64,000 nucleotides of DNA from Phytohabitans sp036906915 (GTDB taxonomy: Bacteria > Actinomycetota > Actinomycetes > Mycobacteriales > Micromonosporaceae), in NCBI RefSeq assembly GCF_036906915.1, contig NZ_JBAKHX010000026.1, forward strand, positions 27,426-91,425, given 5' to 3'. The notes beneath the pieces were generated by a model that did no database searches, was not told the origin of the DNA, and worked only from the letters and a program-made list of their open reading frames with translations. The translations under genes were made by a program, and so were the position numbers. Shown in pieces: positions 50,341 through 58,929 of the stretch; position 1 is the stretch's first letter; every line of letters starts with the position of its first letter.

Positions 50341-51492
50341 ATGACGGTAAGCGATGAAGGTGCCACGCCGGCGACGCCACCGGCGCGACGGCGAGTGGTG
50401 CTGACGGGGATCAGTTCGCGGGCGTGGGAGCACCCGGCGGACCGGGGGGCGTTGACGGCGCTGCGCGAGCTGCGCGGCTTCGACGACGTGGTCAAGGCGT
50501 TCTTCGGCATGTGGAACGAGCGCGGGTTCCGCTTGATGTACCTGGCGTCCGCGATCCGGGTCGACCACCGGCAGTATCCGCGGGTGTTCCGGCTGTACTC
50601 GGAGGCGGCCCAGTCGCTCGACGTGCCCGAGCTGCCCGAGTTGTACGTGCGGCAGGACCCGACGATCAACGGCGAGGCGATCGGGCTCGACAAGCCCTTC
50701 ATCGTGATCAACACGGGGAGTGTGCAGCAGCTCGACGACGACGAGTTGCGGGCGCTGTTGGGGCACGAGCTGGGACACGTGCGCAGCGGGCACGCCGTCT
50801 ACAAGACGATCCTGAAGATCCTGACCGGCTGGGCGGCCAACCTGGCCTGGCTGCCGGTGGGCGCGATCGCGCTGCGGGCGATCATCGCGGCGATGTACGA
50901 GTGGTGGCGCAAGGCGGAGCTTTCGGCCGACCGGGCCGGCCTGCTCGCCGGACAGGACCCGGCGGCATCGCTGCGGCTGTTGATGAAGATGGCCGGCGGC
51001 GGCGATCTGTCCGAGGTCGACACGGCGGCGTTCCTGGAGCAGGCGGCCGAGTACGACGGCGGGGGCGACCTGCGCGACAGCCTGCACAAGCTCCGGATGA
51101 CGGCGTGGAGCACGCACCCGGTGCCGGTGGCGCGGGCGGCGCACCTGCGGCACTGGATCGACGAGGGGGACTACGGGCGGATCCTGGCCGGTGAGTACCC
51201 GCGGCGCGACGACGACAGCTCCGCCTCGGTGTCCGAGGAGATCAAGGCGGCGGCCGCGTCGTACCGGGAGGCGTTCGGGCGGACCCAGGACCCGTTGGTC
51301 GGGCTGCTGCGCCGGCTGGGCGACGGGGCCACCGATGTCGGCGAGTGGGTCGGCGGTCAGGCCGGGCGAGCGCGGACGTGGTTCAACACCGCGGGTGAGG
51401 CGGCGGCGCGTGCGGCTCGTGGCGGGCGCGAGGGGCAGGAGCCACCGCCGAGGACGAACGGCACCACCACCACGACCACCGACGAGGAGTGA
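50341..51492 (+). CDS. M48 family zinc metallopeptidase
   Basis: A 383-residue peptidase with the zinc motif GHELGH (142-146 region; H142, E143, H146) and the downstream Glu ligand in WRKAELSADRAGLL (about 199-203). One hydrophobic helix (TGWAANLAWLPVGAIALRAI, about 160-185) lies between them, as in HtpX-like peptidases, although there is no N-terminal membrane pair. The C-terminus is a low-complexity Thr/Glu tail. ATG 50341 begins the conserved region. Role unknown; membrane or envelope quality control is possible. Confidence 0.85.
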   Translation: MTVSDEGATPATPPARRRVVLTGISSRAWEHPADRGALTALRELRGFDDVVKAFFGMWNERGFRLMYLASAIRVDHRQYPRVFRLYSEAAQSLDVPELPELYVRQDPTINGEAIGLDKPFIVINTGSVQQLDDDELRALLGHELGHVRSGHAVYKTILKILTGWAANLAWLPVGAIALRAIIAAMYEWWRKAELSADRAGLLAGQDPAASLRLLMKMAGGGDLSEVDTAAFLEQAAEYDGGGDLRDSLHKLRMTAWSTHPVPVARAAHLRHWIDEGDYGRILAGEYPRRDDDSSASVSEEIKAAAASYREAFGRTQDPLVGLLRRLGDGATDVGEWVGGQAGRARTWFNTAGEAAARAARGGREGQEPPPRTNGTTTTTTDEE

Positions 51493-51521
51493 CGCCCGAT
51501 ACGCGGACGTAGGATTCGTTC

Positions 51522-52871
51522 ATGACCTTGAGCGAGGCTGAGCTGCGCGCGGCTATCACGCGCGAGCTTCCCGGAGTCCGTGCCGATCTCGAGCGCCTCG
51601 TCCGCATCCCGGGCATCGCGTTCGACGGCTTCGACCACACGCAGGTCGACCGGTCCGCTGAGGCGGTCGCGGAGTTGCTGCGCGGCTGCGGCCTCGACAC
51701 GCGGGTCGTTCGTTCCGGCGGGCAGCCGGCCGTGATCGGCTCGCGGCCGGCGCCGCCCGGCGCGCCGACTGTGCTGCTGTACGCGCACCACGACGTGCAG
51801 CCGACCGGCGACCTGGCCCTGTGGGAGAGCGATCCGTTCGAGCCGGTGGAGCGCGACGGGCGGCTCTACGGGCGCGGCGCGGCCGACGACAAGGCCGGGA
51901 TCATGGCGCACGTGGCGGCGCTGCGGGCGTTCGGTGACGCGCTGCCCGTGGGCGTGGTGCTCTTCATCGAGGGTGAGGAGGAGTACGGGTCGGACTCGCT
52001 GGAGCGGCTGCTTCAGGAGCACCGCGACGATCTCGCCGCCGATGTCATCGTGATCGCCGACTCGGGCAACTGGGACATCGGCGTGCCCGCGCTCACCACC
52101 TCGCTGCGCGGCATCGTCAACTGTTTCGTCGAGGTGCGCACCGCCGAGCACGCGGTACACAGCGGGATGTTCGGTGGCCTGGTGCCGGACGCGTTGACGG
52201 CACTGGCGAAGCTGCTCGCGACCCTGCACGACGACGACGGCACCGTGGCGGTCGAAGGGCTGGTCAGCCCGGGCGGCGCCGTGGTCGACTACCCGGAAGA
52301 CCGGCTGCGCGCCGAGGCGAGCCTGCTCGACGGCGTCTCGTTCGTCGGCACCGGCCGGCTGACCGAGCGGCTCTGGACCAAGCCGGCGCTGTCCATCCTG
52401 GGCGTCGACGCGCCGCGCACCGCCGAGGCGCCGAACGCGTTGGTGCCGTCTGCCAAGGCCAAGCTGAGCCTGCGGCTGGCGCCGGGCGACGAGCCGAAGA
52501 GCGCGTACGCCGCAGTCAAGGCGCACCTGGAGAAGTACGCGCCGTGGGGCGTGCAGGTCGAGGTGACGTTCGAGCACGACGGTGAGCCGTGCGTGATCGA
52601 CGCGACGGGGCCGATGTTCGACGCGGCGCGGGACGCGTTCCGCACGGCGTGGGACGGGGTGTCTCCTGTGGACATCGGCGTGGGCGGGTCGATCCCGTTC
52701 ATCGCGACGTTCCAGGAGATGTTCCCGGGCGCGGCGATCCTGGTGACCGGCGTGGAAGACCCGCACGCACAGGCCCACGGCCCGAACGAGAGCCTGCACC
52801 TGGGCGAGTTCGCGCGCGTCTGTCTGGCAGAGGCCCTCCTGCTGCGCAACGTGGCCAACGCCGCCGCCTAG
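51522..52871 (+). CDS. M20 family dipeptidase
   Basis: A 449-residue di-zinc peptidase of the M20 family (carnosinase/PepV-like). VLLYAHHDVQPTGDLALWESDPF carries the first His and Asp ligands (split: YAHHDVQP and WESDPF), YGRGAADDKAG the bridging Asp and following residues, and VVLFIEGEEEYGS the catalytic Glu pair. The lid domain and the final GPNESLHLGEF His ligand are complete. It likely hydrolyses dipeptides or acylated amino acids in the cytoplasm. It follows the M48 gene by 29 bp. Confidence 0.9.
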   Translation: MTLSEAELRAAITRELPGVRADLERLVRIPGIAFDGFDHTQVDRSAEAVAELLRGCGLDTRVVRSGGQPAVIGSRPAPPGAPTVLLYAHHDVQPTGDLALWESDPFEPVERDGRLYGRGAADDKAGIMAHVAALRAFGDALPVGVVLFIEGEEEYGSDSLERLLQEHRDDLAADVIVIADSGNWDIGVPALTTSLRGIVNCFVEVRTAEHAVHSGMFGGLVPDALTALAKLLATLHDDDGTVAVEGLVSPGGAVVDYPEDRLRAEASLLDGVSFVGTGRLTERLWTKPALSILGVDAPRTAEAPNALVPSAKAKLSLRLAPGDEPKSAYAAVKAHLEKYAPWGVQVEVTFEHDGEPCVIDATGPMFDAARDAFRTAWDGVSPVDIGVGGSIPFIATFQEMFPGAAILVTGVEDPHAQAHGPNESLHLGEFARVCLAEALLLRNVANAAA

Positions 52872-53060
52872 ATGCCAGCAGCACCCCGGCCTGCTCGGCG
52901 CAGTAGCGTTCCATGCCCTGACGCGCAGCCGGCCAACATGCGGCGGCCACCGCGCGATCGTCGGTTGTCTTCGTCAACCATCGGTCACGCGTTGGCCGTC
53001 GTCACGACCCGGCCACGCCGCAGCACCGCGCTGCGACGTGGATGGGCCAGGAGCGTCGGT

Positions 53061-53534
53061 TTACCGTGCGTATATCCAGAGCGAGGCGTGGTCGTCGCCC
53101 GACTTGACCACCCAGCTGTCGGTGGCCGATGAGAACCCGGGCACGACGAAGTTACGGGTGGTGGTCACCTCCAGGTCCGTGGTGTTGCAACTGGAGCCCT
53201 CGTAGAATCGGGTCCGGGTTTTGATCGCCACGTCGAAGTTCGCGAACGGACTCGGGTTGTGGCTGACCGTTACGTCGAGCACGACCCTGACCTCGTCCGC
53301 GCACCCCACGAACTGGGTGGTCCTACTCGGCGTGGCCTCGCTGATCGTCACGGAGCGCTTCCATTTGGGGTACGCGTAATCGTCGCTGTCCGGCCAGTCC
53401 GCGTCCTTGATCGTCATTTCTACATCGAGTGAAACGACATGGGTACCGGCGTGAGCCGACGCCGTACCCGCCGGAACGAGCGCGACAGCGGCCGCTCCGA
53501 GCGTCGCGAGCACCAGGGTAACGAGGCGTTTCAT
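53061..53534 (-). CDS. secreted hypothetical protein
   Basis: A 157-residue protein with a Sec signal peptide (MKRLVTLVLATLGAAAVALV, cleavage near TASAHA, about residue 27). The mature part looks all-beta (HVVSLDVEMTIKDADWPDSD, RTTQFVGCADEVRVVLDVTV, NFVVPGFSSATDSWVVKSG) and has two Cys (FVGCAD and SSCNTT), probably disulfide-bonded. No family recognised. It is divergent from the LuxR-LAL regulator, which might control it. The 189 bp downstream contain no gene I can support. Confidence 0.7.
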   Translation of the reverse strand: MKRLVTLVLATLGAAAVALVPAGTASAHAGTHVVSLDVEMTIKDADWPDSDDYAYPKWKRSVTISEATPSRTTQFVGCADEVRVVLDVTVSHNPSPFANFDVAIKTRTRFYEGSSCNTTDLEVTTTRNFVVPGFSSATDSWVVKSGDDHASLWIYAR

Positions 53535-53670
53535 CTGCCCTCCACGGGAGTTGGTGGGACATTGCCCTGGTGAGCCTATGGATCGGGTGATGCCCTGGCT
53601 TCAGGGTCGAACCCCAGTAGTAACGCTCATCTACCCTGGGCCGCGTGATGGTCCGGTGACGCGTGGCAAT

Positions 53671-56424
53671 ATGTCTCCGCCGTGTCGTGAGGCCGGCGGT
53701 AACCCGCCATTTGTGGCACGCCATGGTGAGCTGTCACTGCTTCAGCAGGCGTGGGAGGCGGCCAGGCGCGGCGAGGCGCGGATTGTCGGGGTCGCCGGGG
53801 TCGCCGGCATCGGTAAGACCGCCCTTGTCCGGCGATTTGTCGAAACGACCCGACCGACGACCCTGTTGTGGGTCAGCGGCGACGAGGCCGAGACCGACCT
53901 GTCCTGGGGCGTGGTCGAGCAGGTGGCCAGGGGTCTGCACGAACCGCTGGCGGCATTTGGCGACGCTGCGCAAGCACACGCCGACCCGGCCGGCGTCGGA
54001 CAGGCTCTCGCCTCGCACCTGCGCCGCGCAACCGATCTGATACTCGTCGTCGACGACGCCCAATGGTGTGACGCGCCGTCGATGACCGCGCTCCGGGTGG
54101 CCGTGCGCCGCCTCACCACCGACGCGGTGCTTGTCGTGGTCGCCTGTCGGACCTCGACGAGGATGGCGGGCTCCGACATCCTCGACGACGGTTGGCGGCG
54201 GATGCTCGACTCCGATCGTGGAGCGTCGATAGTCCTCGGTGGACTGCCCGCCGCAGACCTACATCGGTTGGCCGTCAGTTGTGGACACCCCGGGCTACCG
54301 CCCGCAGGCGCCGCCCGGCTCCACGACCACACCGGTGGACACCCGTCTTACGTGCGTCAGATCCTCGATCGGGTGCCGATGCGTTCGATCGTTTACGGCC
54401 TCGGGCCGCTGCCCGCGCCGGCAACCATCGCGCGGCCGATGGCCGCGCGGCTCGCCTCCTGCCGACCGTCCACCCGGGAACTCGTGGTCGCGGGCGCGGT
54501 GGTCGGTGCCCGGTTCAGCCTCGCGAAGGTACGGGATCTCCTGGACGGCACCGATGTCGCTGGGTCGGCTACCGAGGCGATCGATGCCGGCCTCGTCGAG
54601 GAGGTACCCGGTACAGCCGGACAGGACCTCGCGTTCACCAGCCCGCTGGCGCGTAGCGTCGCGTACCACGAGGCCGGGCGGGCTCGCCGGCAAGAGCTGC
54701 ACCGCAGGGCCGCGGTCAACGGGCAGGGGGAGGCACTCTGGCACCGGATCGCGGCCGCCGACGGTCCGGACGACCGGCTCGCCCACGACCTCGAACAGGC
54801 GGCCCGCGCGCACCAGGCGCGTGGCGAGTTGGCCCCGGCCGCCATGCACCTGCACCACGCCTTGGAGCTGACACCGTCAGTTCCTCGGCGTACCCCCCGA
54901 CTGCTGGCGGCGGTCGAGGCGATGCTCGTCGTCGGCGACGTCGCGACCGCGATGGAGCGCCAGGGCGAACTGGCCGCCGTAGAACCAGGCCCGTGGTCGG
55001 ACTACGTCGCCGGCTACCAGCTGCTGTTGGCAGGCCGGCTCCCCGAGGCACGCGAACGGCTCGACCGGGCGCTGGCCATGGTGCGGACCGATCAACCGCC
55101 CGCCGAATCGCAGCCGCCCGATCTGCTGGCGCGGATCTGCACCCAGTTGGCCCTTATCGGCATACTCACGCTCTCGTACGACGAGATGGTGCAGCATGGC
55201 GCCACAGCGGCGGCGACGGCGCGGGAGCCGTGGGTGGCCTCGTTCGCGTCCTTCATGCGGGCAATCGGTCTCGCCGTGGCAGGGCGCGGCGCCGAGGCGC
55301 TGGCGTACCTCGCCGACGCCGACATGCCGGGCGCGGTATCCGGTTTGAACGGCACGGTGGCTCGCGGTGTGATCCGGCTGTGGACCGACGACCTGGCCGG
55401 CGCCCACAGCGACCTCACCTCGGCGCTGACCCGCGCGATCCGTGGTGAGCCGTTGCGGATCGCCCAGGCGCTGGGTTTTCTCGGCGAGGTGGAGTACCGC
55501 CGCGGCCAACTCGACGAGGCGGTGCTGCACACGAGCGTGGCCATCGGTGATTCCGAAGTGAACAATCGAGTCTGGGACTATCCGCTGCTGCACGCCCAGG
55601 CCAGCTACCCGCTGGCGGCGCAGGGCGAATGGCAACAGGCGCAGTGGCACGCCGAGCAGGCCAGCACGTGGGCGCGGCGAAGCGGCGTACCCGCCGATCT
55701 GGCCCACGCGGCCGCCAGCCAGGCCGCCGTCGCTCAGGCCAAGGACGATCCGGACCGGTTGCTCGCCGCGGCGGAGAGGATGGAGCAGGTCTATCCGGCG
55801 CGAGAGCCGGGCACACACCTGGCTGGGCCGGTGCGCGCCGACGCGTTGTCTCAACTCGGCCGTGCGACGCAGGCCCGACAGGCGTTGGACGCCTTCCTCG
55901 CCCGGCTACCCACCATCGACCGCGCGAGCGTTCGCATGAGCGTCGCCCGGGTTCGCGCCCAGATCGCCGCCGCAGAGGGGGATCACGCCGAGGCGATCGC
56001 ACACTGCGCCGAGGCGGCCGGCCACGCGCACGCCGTCGGACTCGCGCTGGAAGCGGCACGCATCGACCTGTTGACCGGTACATGTCACAGCACAATGGGA
56101 CGGCGAGCCGTGGCCGAGCGTTGTCTGCGGTCGGCGCTGGACCAGTTCGCCCGCATCGGGGCCATGGCGTACGTGAACCAGACCATGCGCGCTGCGGATC
56201 GTGCCGGCCTGCGGCTAGGCCCGCCAGCCGCGCCACTAGCGGCGCTCACGACGGCCGAACGGGCGGTCGCGGCGCTCGCCTGCCAGGGCCTGTCCAACCG
56301 GCGGATCGCCGAGCGTCTCGTGGTCAGCGTGAAGACTGTGGAGTTCCATCTCACCAACGCATTTCGCCGGCTCGACGTGTCCACGCGTGCGGAGCTGCGG
56401 CGGGTCGTGACAGGGGCGTCCTAG
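53671..56424 (+). CDS. LuxR-family LAL transcriptional regulator (ATPase with HTH)
   Basis: A 917-residue large ATP-binding regulator. An AAA/STAND domain has Walker A VAGIGKTAL (about 43-51) and Walker B LILVVDDAQW. A long TPR-like helical middle spans roughly residues 350-820. The C-terminal LuxR HTH is TTAERAVAALACQGLSNRRI through VVSVKTVEFHLTNAFRRL. Such regulators sense small molecules through the TPR region. ATG 53671 is chosen because it lies nearest the conserved PPFVARHGEL; GTG 53656 is possible. No biosynthetic cluster adjoins. Confidence 0.85.
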   Translation: MSPPCREAGGNPPFVARHGELSLLQQAWEAARRGEARIVGVAGVAGIGKTALVRRFVETTRPTTLLWVSGDEAETDLSWGVVEQVARGLHEPLAAFGDAAQAHADPAGVGQALASHLRRATDLILVVDDAQWCDAPSMTALRVAVRRLTTDAVLVVVACRTSTRMAGSDILDDGWRRMLDSDRGASIVLGGLPAADLHRLAVSCGHPGLPPAGAARLHDHTGGHPSYVRQILDRVPMRSIVYGLGPLPAPATIARPMAARLASCRPSTRELVVAGAVVGARFSLAKVRDLLDGTDVAGSATEAIDAGLVEEVPGTAGQDLAFTSPLARSVAYHEAGRARRQELHRRAAVNGQGEALWHRIAAADGPDDRLAHDLEQAARAHQARGELAPAAMHLHHALELTPSVPRRTPRLLAAVEAMLVVGDVATAMERQGELAAVEPGPWSDYVAGYQLLLAGRLPEARERLDRALAMVRTDQPPAESQPPDLLARICTQLALIGILTLSYDEMVQHGATAAATAREPWVASFASFMRAIGLAVAGRGAEALAYLADADMPGAVSGLNGTVARGVIRLWTDDLAGAHSDLTSALTRAIRGEPLRIAQALGFLGEVEYRRGQLDEAVLHTSVAIGDSEVNNRVWDYPLLHAQASYPLAAQGEWQQAQWHAEQASTWARRSGVPADLAHAAASQAAVAQAKDDPDRLLAAAERMEQVYPAREPGTHLAGPVRADALSQLGRATQARQALDAFLARLPTIDRASVRMSVARVRAQIAAAEGDHAEAIAHCAEAAGHAHAVGLALEAARIDLLTGTCHSTMGRRAVAERCLRSALDQFARIGAMAYVNQTMRAADRAGLRLGPPAAPLAALTTAERAVAALACQGLSNRRIAERLVVSVKTVEFHLTNAFRRLDVSTRAELRRVVTGAS

Positions 56425-56552
56425 GTGGCCCGCGCGTAGCGGGCGGCCAGCACGCGTACGTAGTCCACCAGCTCTCTGGTGGGGAGCGCACCTCGAAGTC
56501 CGCGTCCAGCAGACCCAGGTAGACGGCCAGCTGGGGAGCATAGGACGGCGTG
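56421..56552 (-). pseudogene. remnant of a WYL-domain (YafY-like) regulator C-terminus
   Basis: Read on the reverse strand, LAVYLGLLDADFEVRSPP in one frame is followed, after a small shift near 56480, by ELVDYVRVLAARYARAT and a stop at 56421-56423. This is how many actinomycete WYL regulators end (ADFEV-x-x-PPELVD-x-V). Nothing upstream continues the match, so only about 40 codons of the 3' end survive. It overlaps the stop of the LuxR-LAL gene on the other strand. Confidence 0.4.
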
Positions 56553-56649
56553 ACTGTGCCGCCTCGAAGTCCGCCCTGGAGCGCGGGGGTGCCGCGCTGC
56601 TCGCGTTTGCCGCCCCCAAAGCGCAGGCCACAGCGGTACGGTTCTCCGA

Positions 56650-57315
56650 GTGAAGGTCATCGTCTTTGGCGCGACCGGGATGATCGGTCAAGGTGTGCTG
56701 CGCGAGTGCCTGCTCGCGTCCGACGTCGAGGCGGTACTGACCGTCGGGCGGGCGCCCACGCGACAGCGGCACGCGAAGCTGCGCGAGATCGCGCACGCGG
56801 ATCTCAGCGACCTCACGCCGATCGCCGGCGAATTGTCCGGGTACGACGCGTGTTTCTTCTGCCTCGGCGTCTCCTCCGTCGGCATGAACGAGGCCGACTA
56901 CAAGCGGATCACGTACGACTACACGCTGGCCGCCGCGCGCCCCCTCGCCGCGGACAACCCCGACCTGACCTTCGTGTTCGTCTCCGGAGCGGGCACCGGC
57001 CGCGGCAACGCGATGTGGTCGCGGGTCAAGAAGCAGGCCGAGGACGACGTGCGCGCACTGCCATTCCGGGCGTACATGTTTCGGCCCGGGTTCGTCCAGC
57101 CGCTACACGGGATCACCTCGCGCACCCGGTTGTACCGGGTGCTGTACGGGGTGTTCAGACCGCTTGTTCCCGTGTTCCGCCGGCTCCTGCGCAAGCAGTT
57201 CACCACGACCGAGGCGATGGGCCTCGCGATGCTGAACGCCGCCCGCGGCCGCTCGACCAAGCGTGTACTGGACAGCCCGGACATCAACGAGCTCGCGAGC
57301 GCCCATGCTGTTTAG
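56650..57315 (+). CDS. NAD(P)-binding SDR-like protein
   Basis: A 221-residue Rossmann protein. VKVIVFGATGMIGQGVLREC (1-20) is the dinucleotide-binding motif, and CFFCLGVSSVGMNEADYKRI and FVFVSGAGTGRGNAMWSRVK are characteristic of a small nucleoside-diphosphate-sugar epimerase-like family. The usual YxxxK catalytic pair is not evident. Its end overlaps the ligB start by 11 bp, so the two are probably co-translated. Why this protein is coupled to a ligase is unclear. Confidence 0.75.
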   Translation: MKVIVFGATGMIGQGVLRECLLASDVEAVLTVGRAPTRQRHAKLREIAHADLSDLTPIAGELSGYDACFFCLGVSSVGMNEADYKRITYDYTLAAARPLAADNPDLTFVFVSGAGTGRGNAMWSRVKKQAEDDVRALPFRAYMFRPGFVQPLHGITSRTRLYRVLYGVFRPLVPVFRRLLRKQFTTTEAMGLAMLNAARGRSTKRVLDSPDINELASAHAV

Positions 57316-58819
57316 CGAAATCGCCGCCGTGTCCGCGGCCGTCAGCGCCACCTCCGGCCGCAAGGCGAAGGTGGAGTTGCTGGCCGGTGCGCTGCGGGCG
57401 CTGCCGCCGGAGCAGATCGCGGCCGGCTCGGCGTACCTCGCGGGTGAGCTGCGGCAACGGCAGACCGGCGTCGGTTGGGCCACGCTGCGGCAGGCGCCGC
57501 CGCCTGCCGACAACGCCACGCTGACCGTGGCGGCGGTCGACGCCGCGATCGAGGAGATCTCCCGGGTCGGCGGTGCCGGCTCGCAGGCGCGGCGGCGCGA
57601 CCTGGTGGGCGCGCTGTTCGGCGCCGCCACAGCTGACGAGCAGCGTATTCTCGTCGCCCTCTTCGGCGGCGAGCTGAGGCAGGGCGCCCAGGCGGGGCTT
57701 CTCGTCGACGCGATCGCCCAGGCGGGGGAGGTGCCGGTGACGGCGGTGCGGCGGGCGCTGCTGCTCGCCGGAGACCTGAAAGAGGTCGCCGTCGCCGCGC
57801 TCACCGGCGGTCTGGCGGCGCTCGACGCGTTCACACTGCGGGTGGGTCGGCCGCTCGCGCCGATGCTGGCCCAGAGCGCCCCCTCGGTCGACGACGCGCT
57901 CGCCGCCACCGGGGTGCCCGCCGTGGTCGACGTCAAGCTCGACGGGGTCCGCATCCAGGTGCACCGGTCGGGCGGCGACGTGGGGGTCTTCAGCCGCAGC
58001 CTCGACGACATCACGGCACGGATGCCGGAGGTCGTCGCCGCCGTCCGGGCGCTGCCGGTGCGCGAGATCGTGCTCGACGGCGAAGCCATGGCGGTGGACG
58101 CGGCCGGGCGCCCGAGGCCGTTCCAGGAAACCGCCTCCCGTGCGGCCACCAAAGGTGCCGCGGTCACGGTGCTCACACCGTACTTCTTCGACATGCTGCA
58201 CCTCGACGGCGCGGATCTGCTCGACGCGCCGGGACGGGAACGCTGGGCCGCACTTGCCGGCGTGGTGCCGGCGCCCCTGCTCGTCGGCCGCACCGCGGTG
58301 GCGACGCCGGCGGAGGCGGCGGACGCCTTCGCGGCCGCCCTGGCCGCCGGCCAGGAGGGCGTGGTGGTCAAGTCGCCGGAGGCGGCCTACGACGTGGGAC
58401 GGCGCGGCGCCGCCTGGGTCAAGGTCAAGCCGCGGCACACGCTCGACTTGGTGGTGCTCGCGGTCGAGTGGGGGCACGGGCGCCGCAAGGGCTGGCTGTC
58501 CAACCTGCACCTCGGCGCCCGCGACCCGGAGACGGGCGGGTTCGTCATGCTGGGCAAGACCTTCAAAGGGCTGACGGACTCCACGCTGCGCTGGCAGACT
58601 GAGAGATTCCTGGAACTGGCCGTCGACAAGGGCGACTGGGTCGTGACGGTGCGGCCCGAGCAGGTCGTCGAGATCGCGTTCGACGGAGTGCAGGCGAGCC
58701 CGCGATACCCGGGCGGGGTAGCGCTGCGCTTCGCGCGCGTCCTGCGCTACCGCGACGACAAGACGGCCGCCGAGGCAGACACCATTGACGCAGTGCGGGC
58801 GATCCACAACGGAACGTGA
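57305..58819 (+). CDS. ligB: ATP-dependent DNA ligase (LigB type)
   Basis: A 504-residue ATP-dependent ligase. The N-terminal domain (residues 1-185, AAVSAAVSATSGRKAKVELL...) is the DNA-binding region, the adenylated Lys is in VVDVKLDGVRIQVH (about 215), and later nucleotidyltransferase motifs include IVLDGEAMAV, FFDMLHLDG, EGVVVKSPEAAYDVG and WVKVKP. An OB-fold domain ends the protein. This is a repair ligase, distinct from the NAD-dependent LigA at 18.8-21.0 kb. Confidence 0.92.
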   Translation: MLFSEIAAVSAAVSATSGRKAKVELLAGALRALPPEQIAAGSAYLAGELRQRQTGVGWATLRQAPPPADNATLTVAAVDAAIEEISRVGGAGSQARRRDLVGALFGAATADEQRILVALFGGELRQGAQAGLLVDAIAQAGEVPVTAVRRALLLAGDLKEVAVAALTGGLAALDAFTLRVGRPLAPMLAQSAPSVDDALAATGVPAVVDVKLDGVRIQVHRSGGDVGVFSRSLDDITARMPEVVAAVRALPVREIVLDGEAMAVDAAGRPRPFQETASRAATKGAAVTVLTPYFFDMLHLDGADLLDAPGRERWAALAGVVPAPLLVGRTAVATPAEAADAFAAALAAGQEGVVVKSPEAAYDVGRRGAAWVKVKPRHTLDLVVLAVEWGHGRRKGWLSNLHLGARDPETGGFVMLGKTFKGLTDSTLRWQTERFLELAVDKGDWVVTVRPEQVVEIAFDGVQASPRYPGGVALRFARVLRYRDDKTAAEADTIDAVRAIHNGT

Positions 58820-58845
58820 AAATTCCACGCGCGGCAAAATCACGC

Positions 58846-58869
58846 TTATGCTGATCCTGAATCATTCAG
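58846..58869 (+). promoter_or_regulatory. possible promoter -10 with adjacent palindromic operator
   Basis: TATGCT (58846-58851) could serve as a -10 for the PAS-GGDEF-EAL gene. CTGAATCATTCAG (58857-58869) directly after it is a perfect 13-bp palindrome where a bound repressor would overlap the transcription start. It is 61 bp before the ATG. Confidence 0.4.
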
Positions 58870-58929
58870 ATTTGGGAGGGGTGCGCCAGGTGGATTCGCG
58901 GTACGCCGGCGTCCGCATCGGCTGATCGG

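Noticed and set aside
52872..53060. Reverse-strand frame after the M20 peptidase gene
   Set aside because: Short, overlaps the M20 gene, no recognisable family; the 189 bp gap appears to be non-coding.
58820..58929. c-di-GMP riboswitch ahead of the PAS-GGDEF-EAL gene
   Set aside because: Some A-rich stretches and CACGC motifs occur but the GEMM core cannot be built; a palindromic operator explains the region better.
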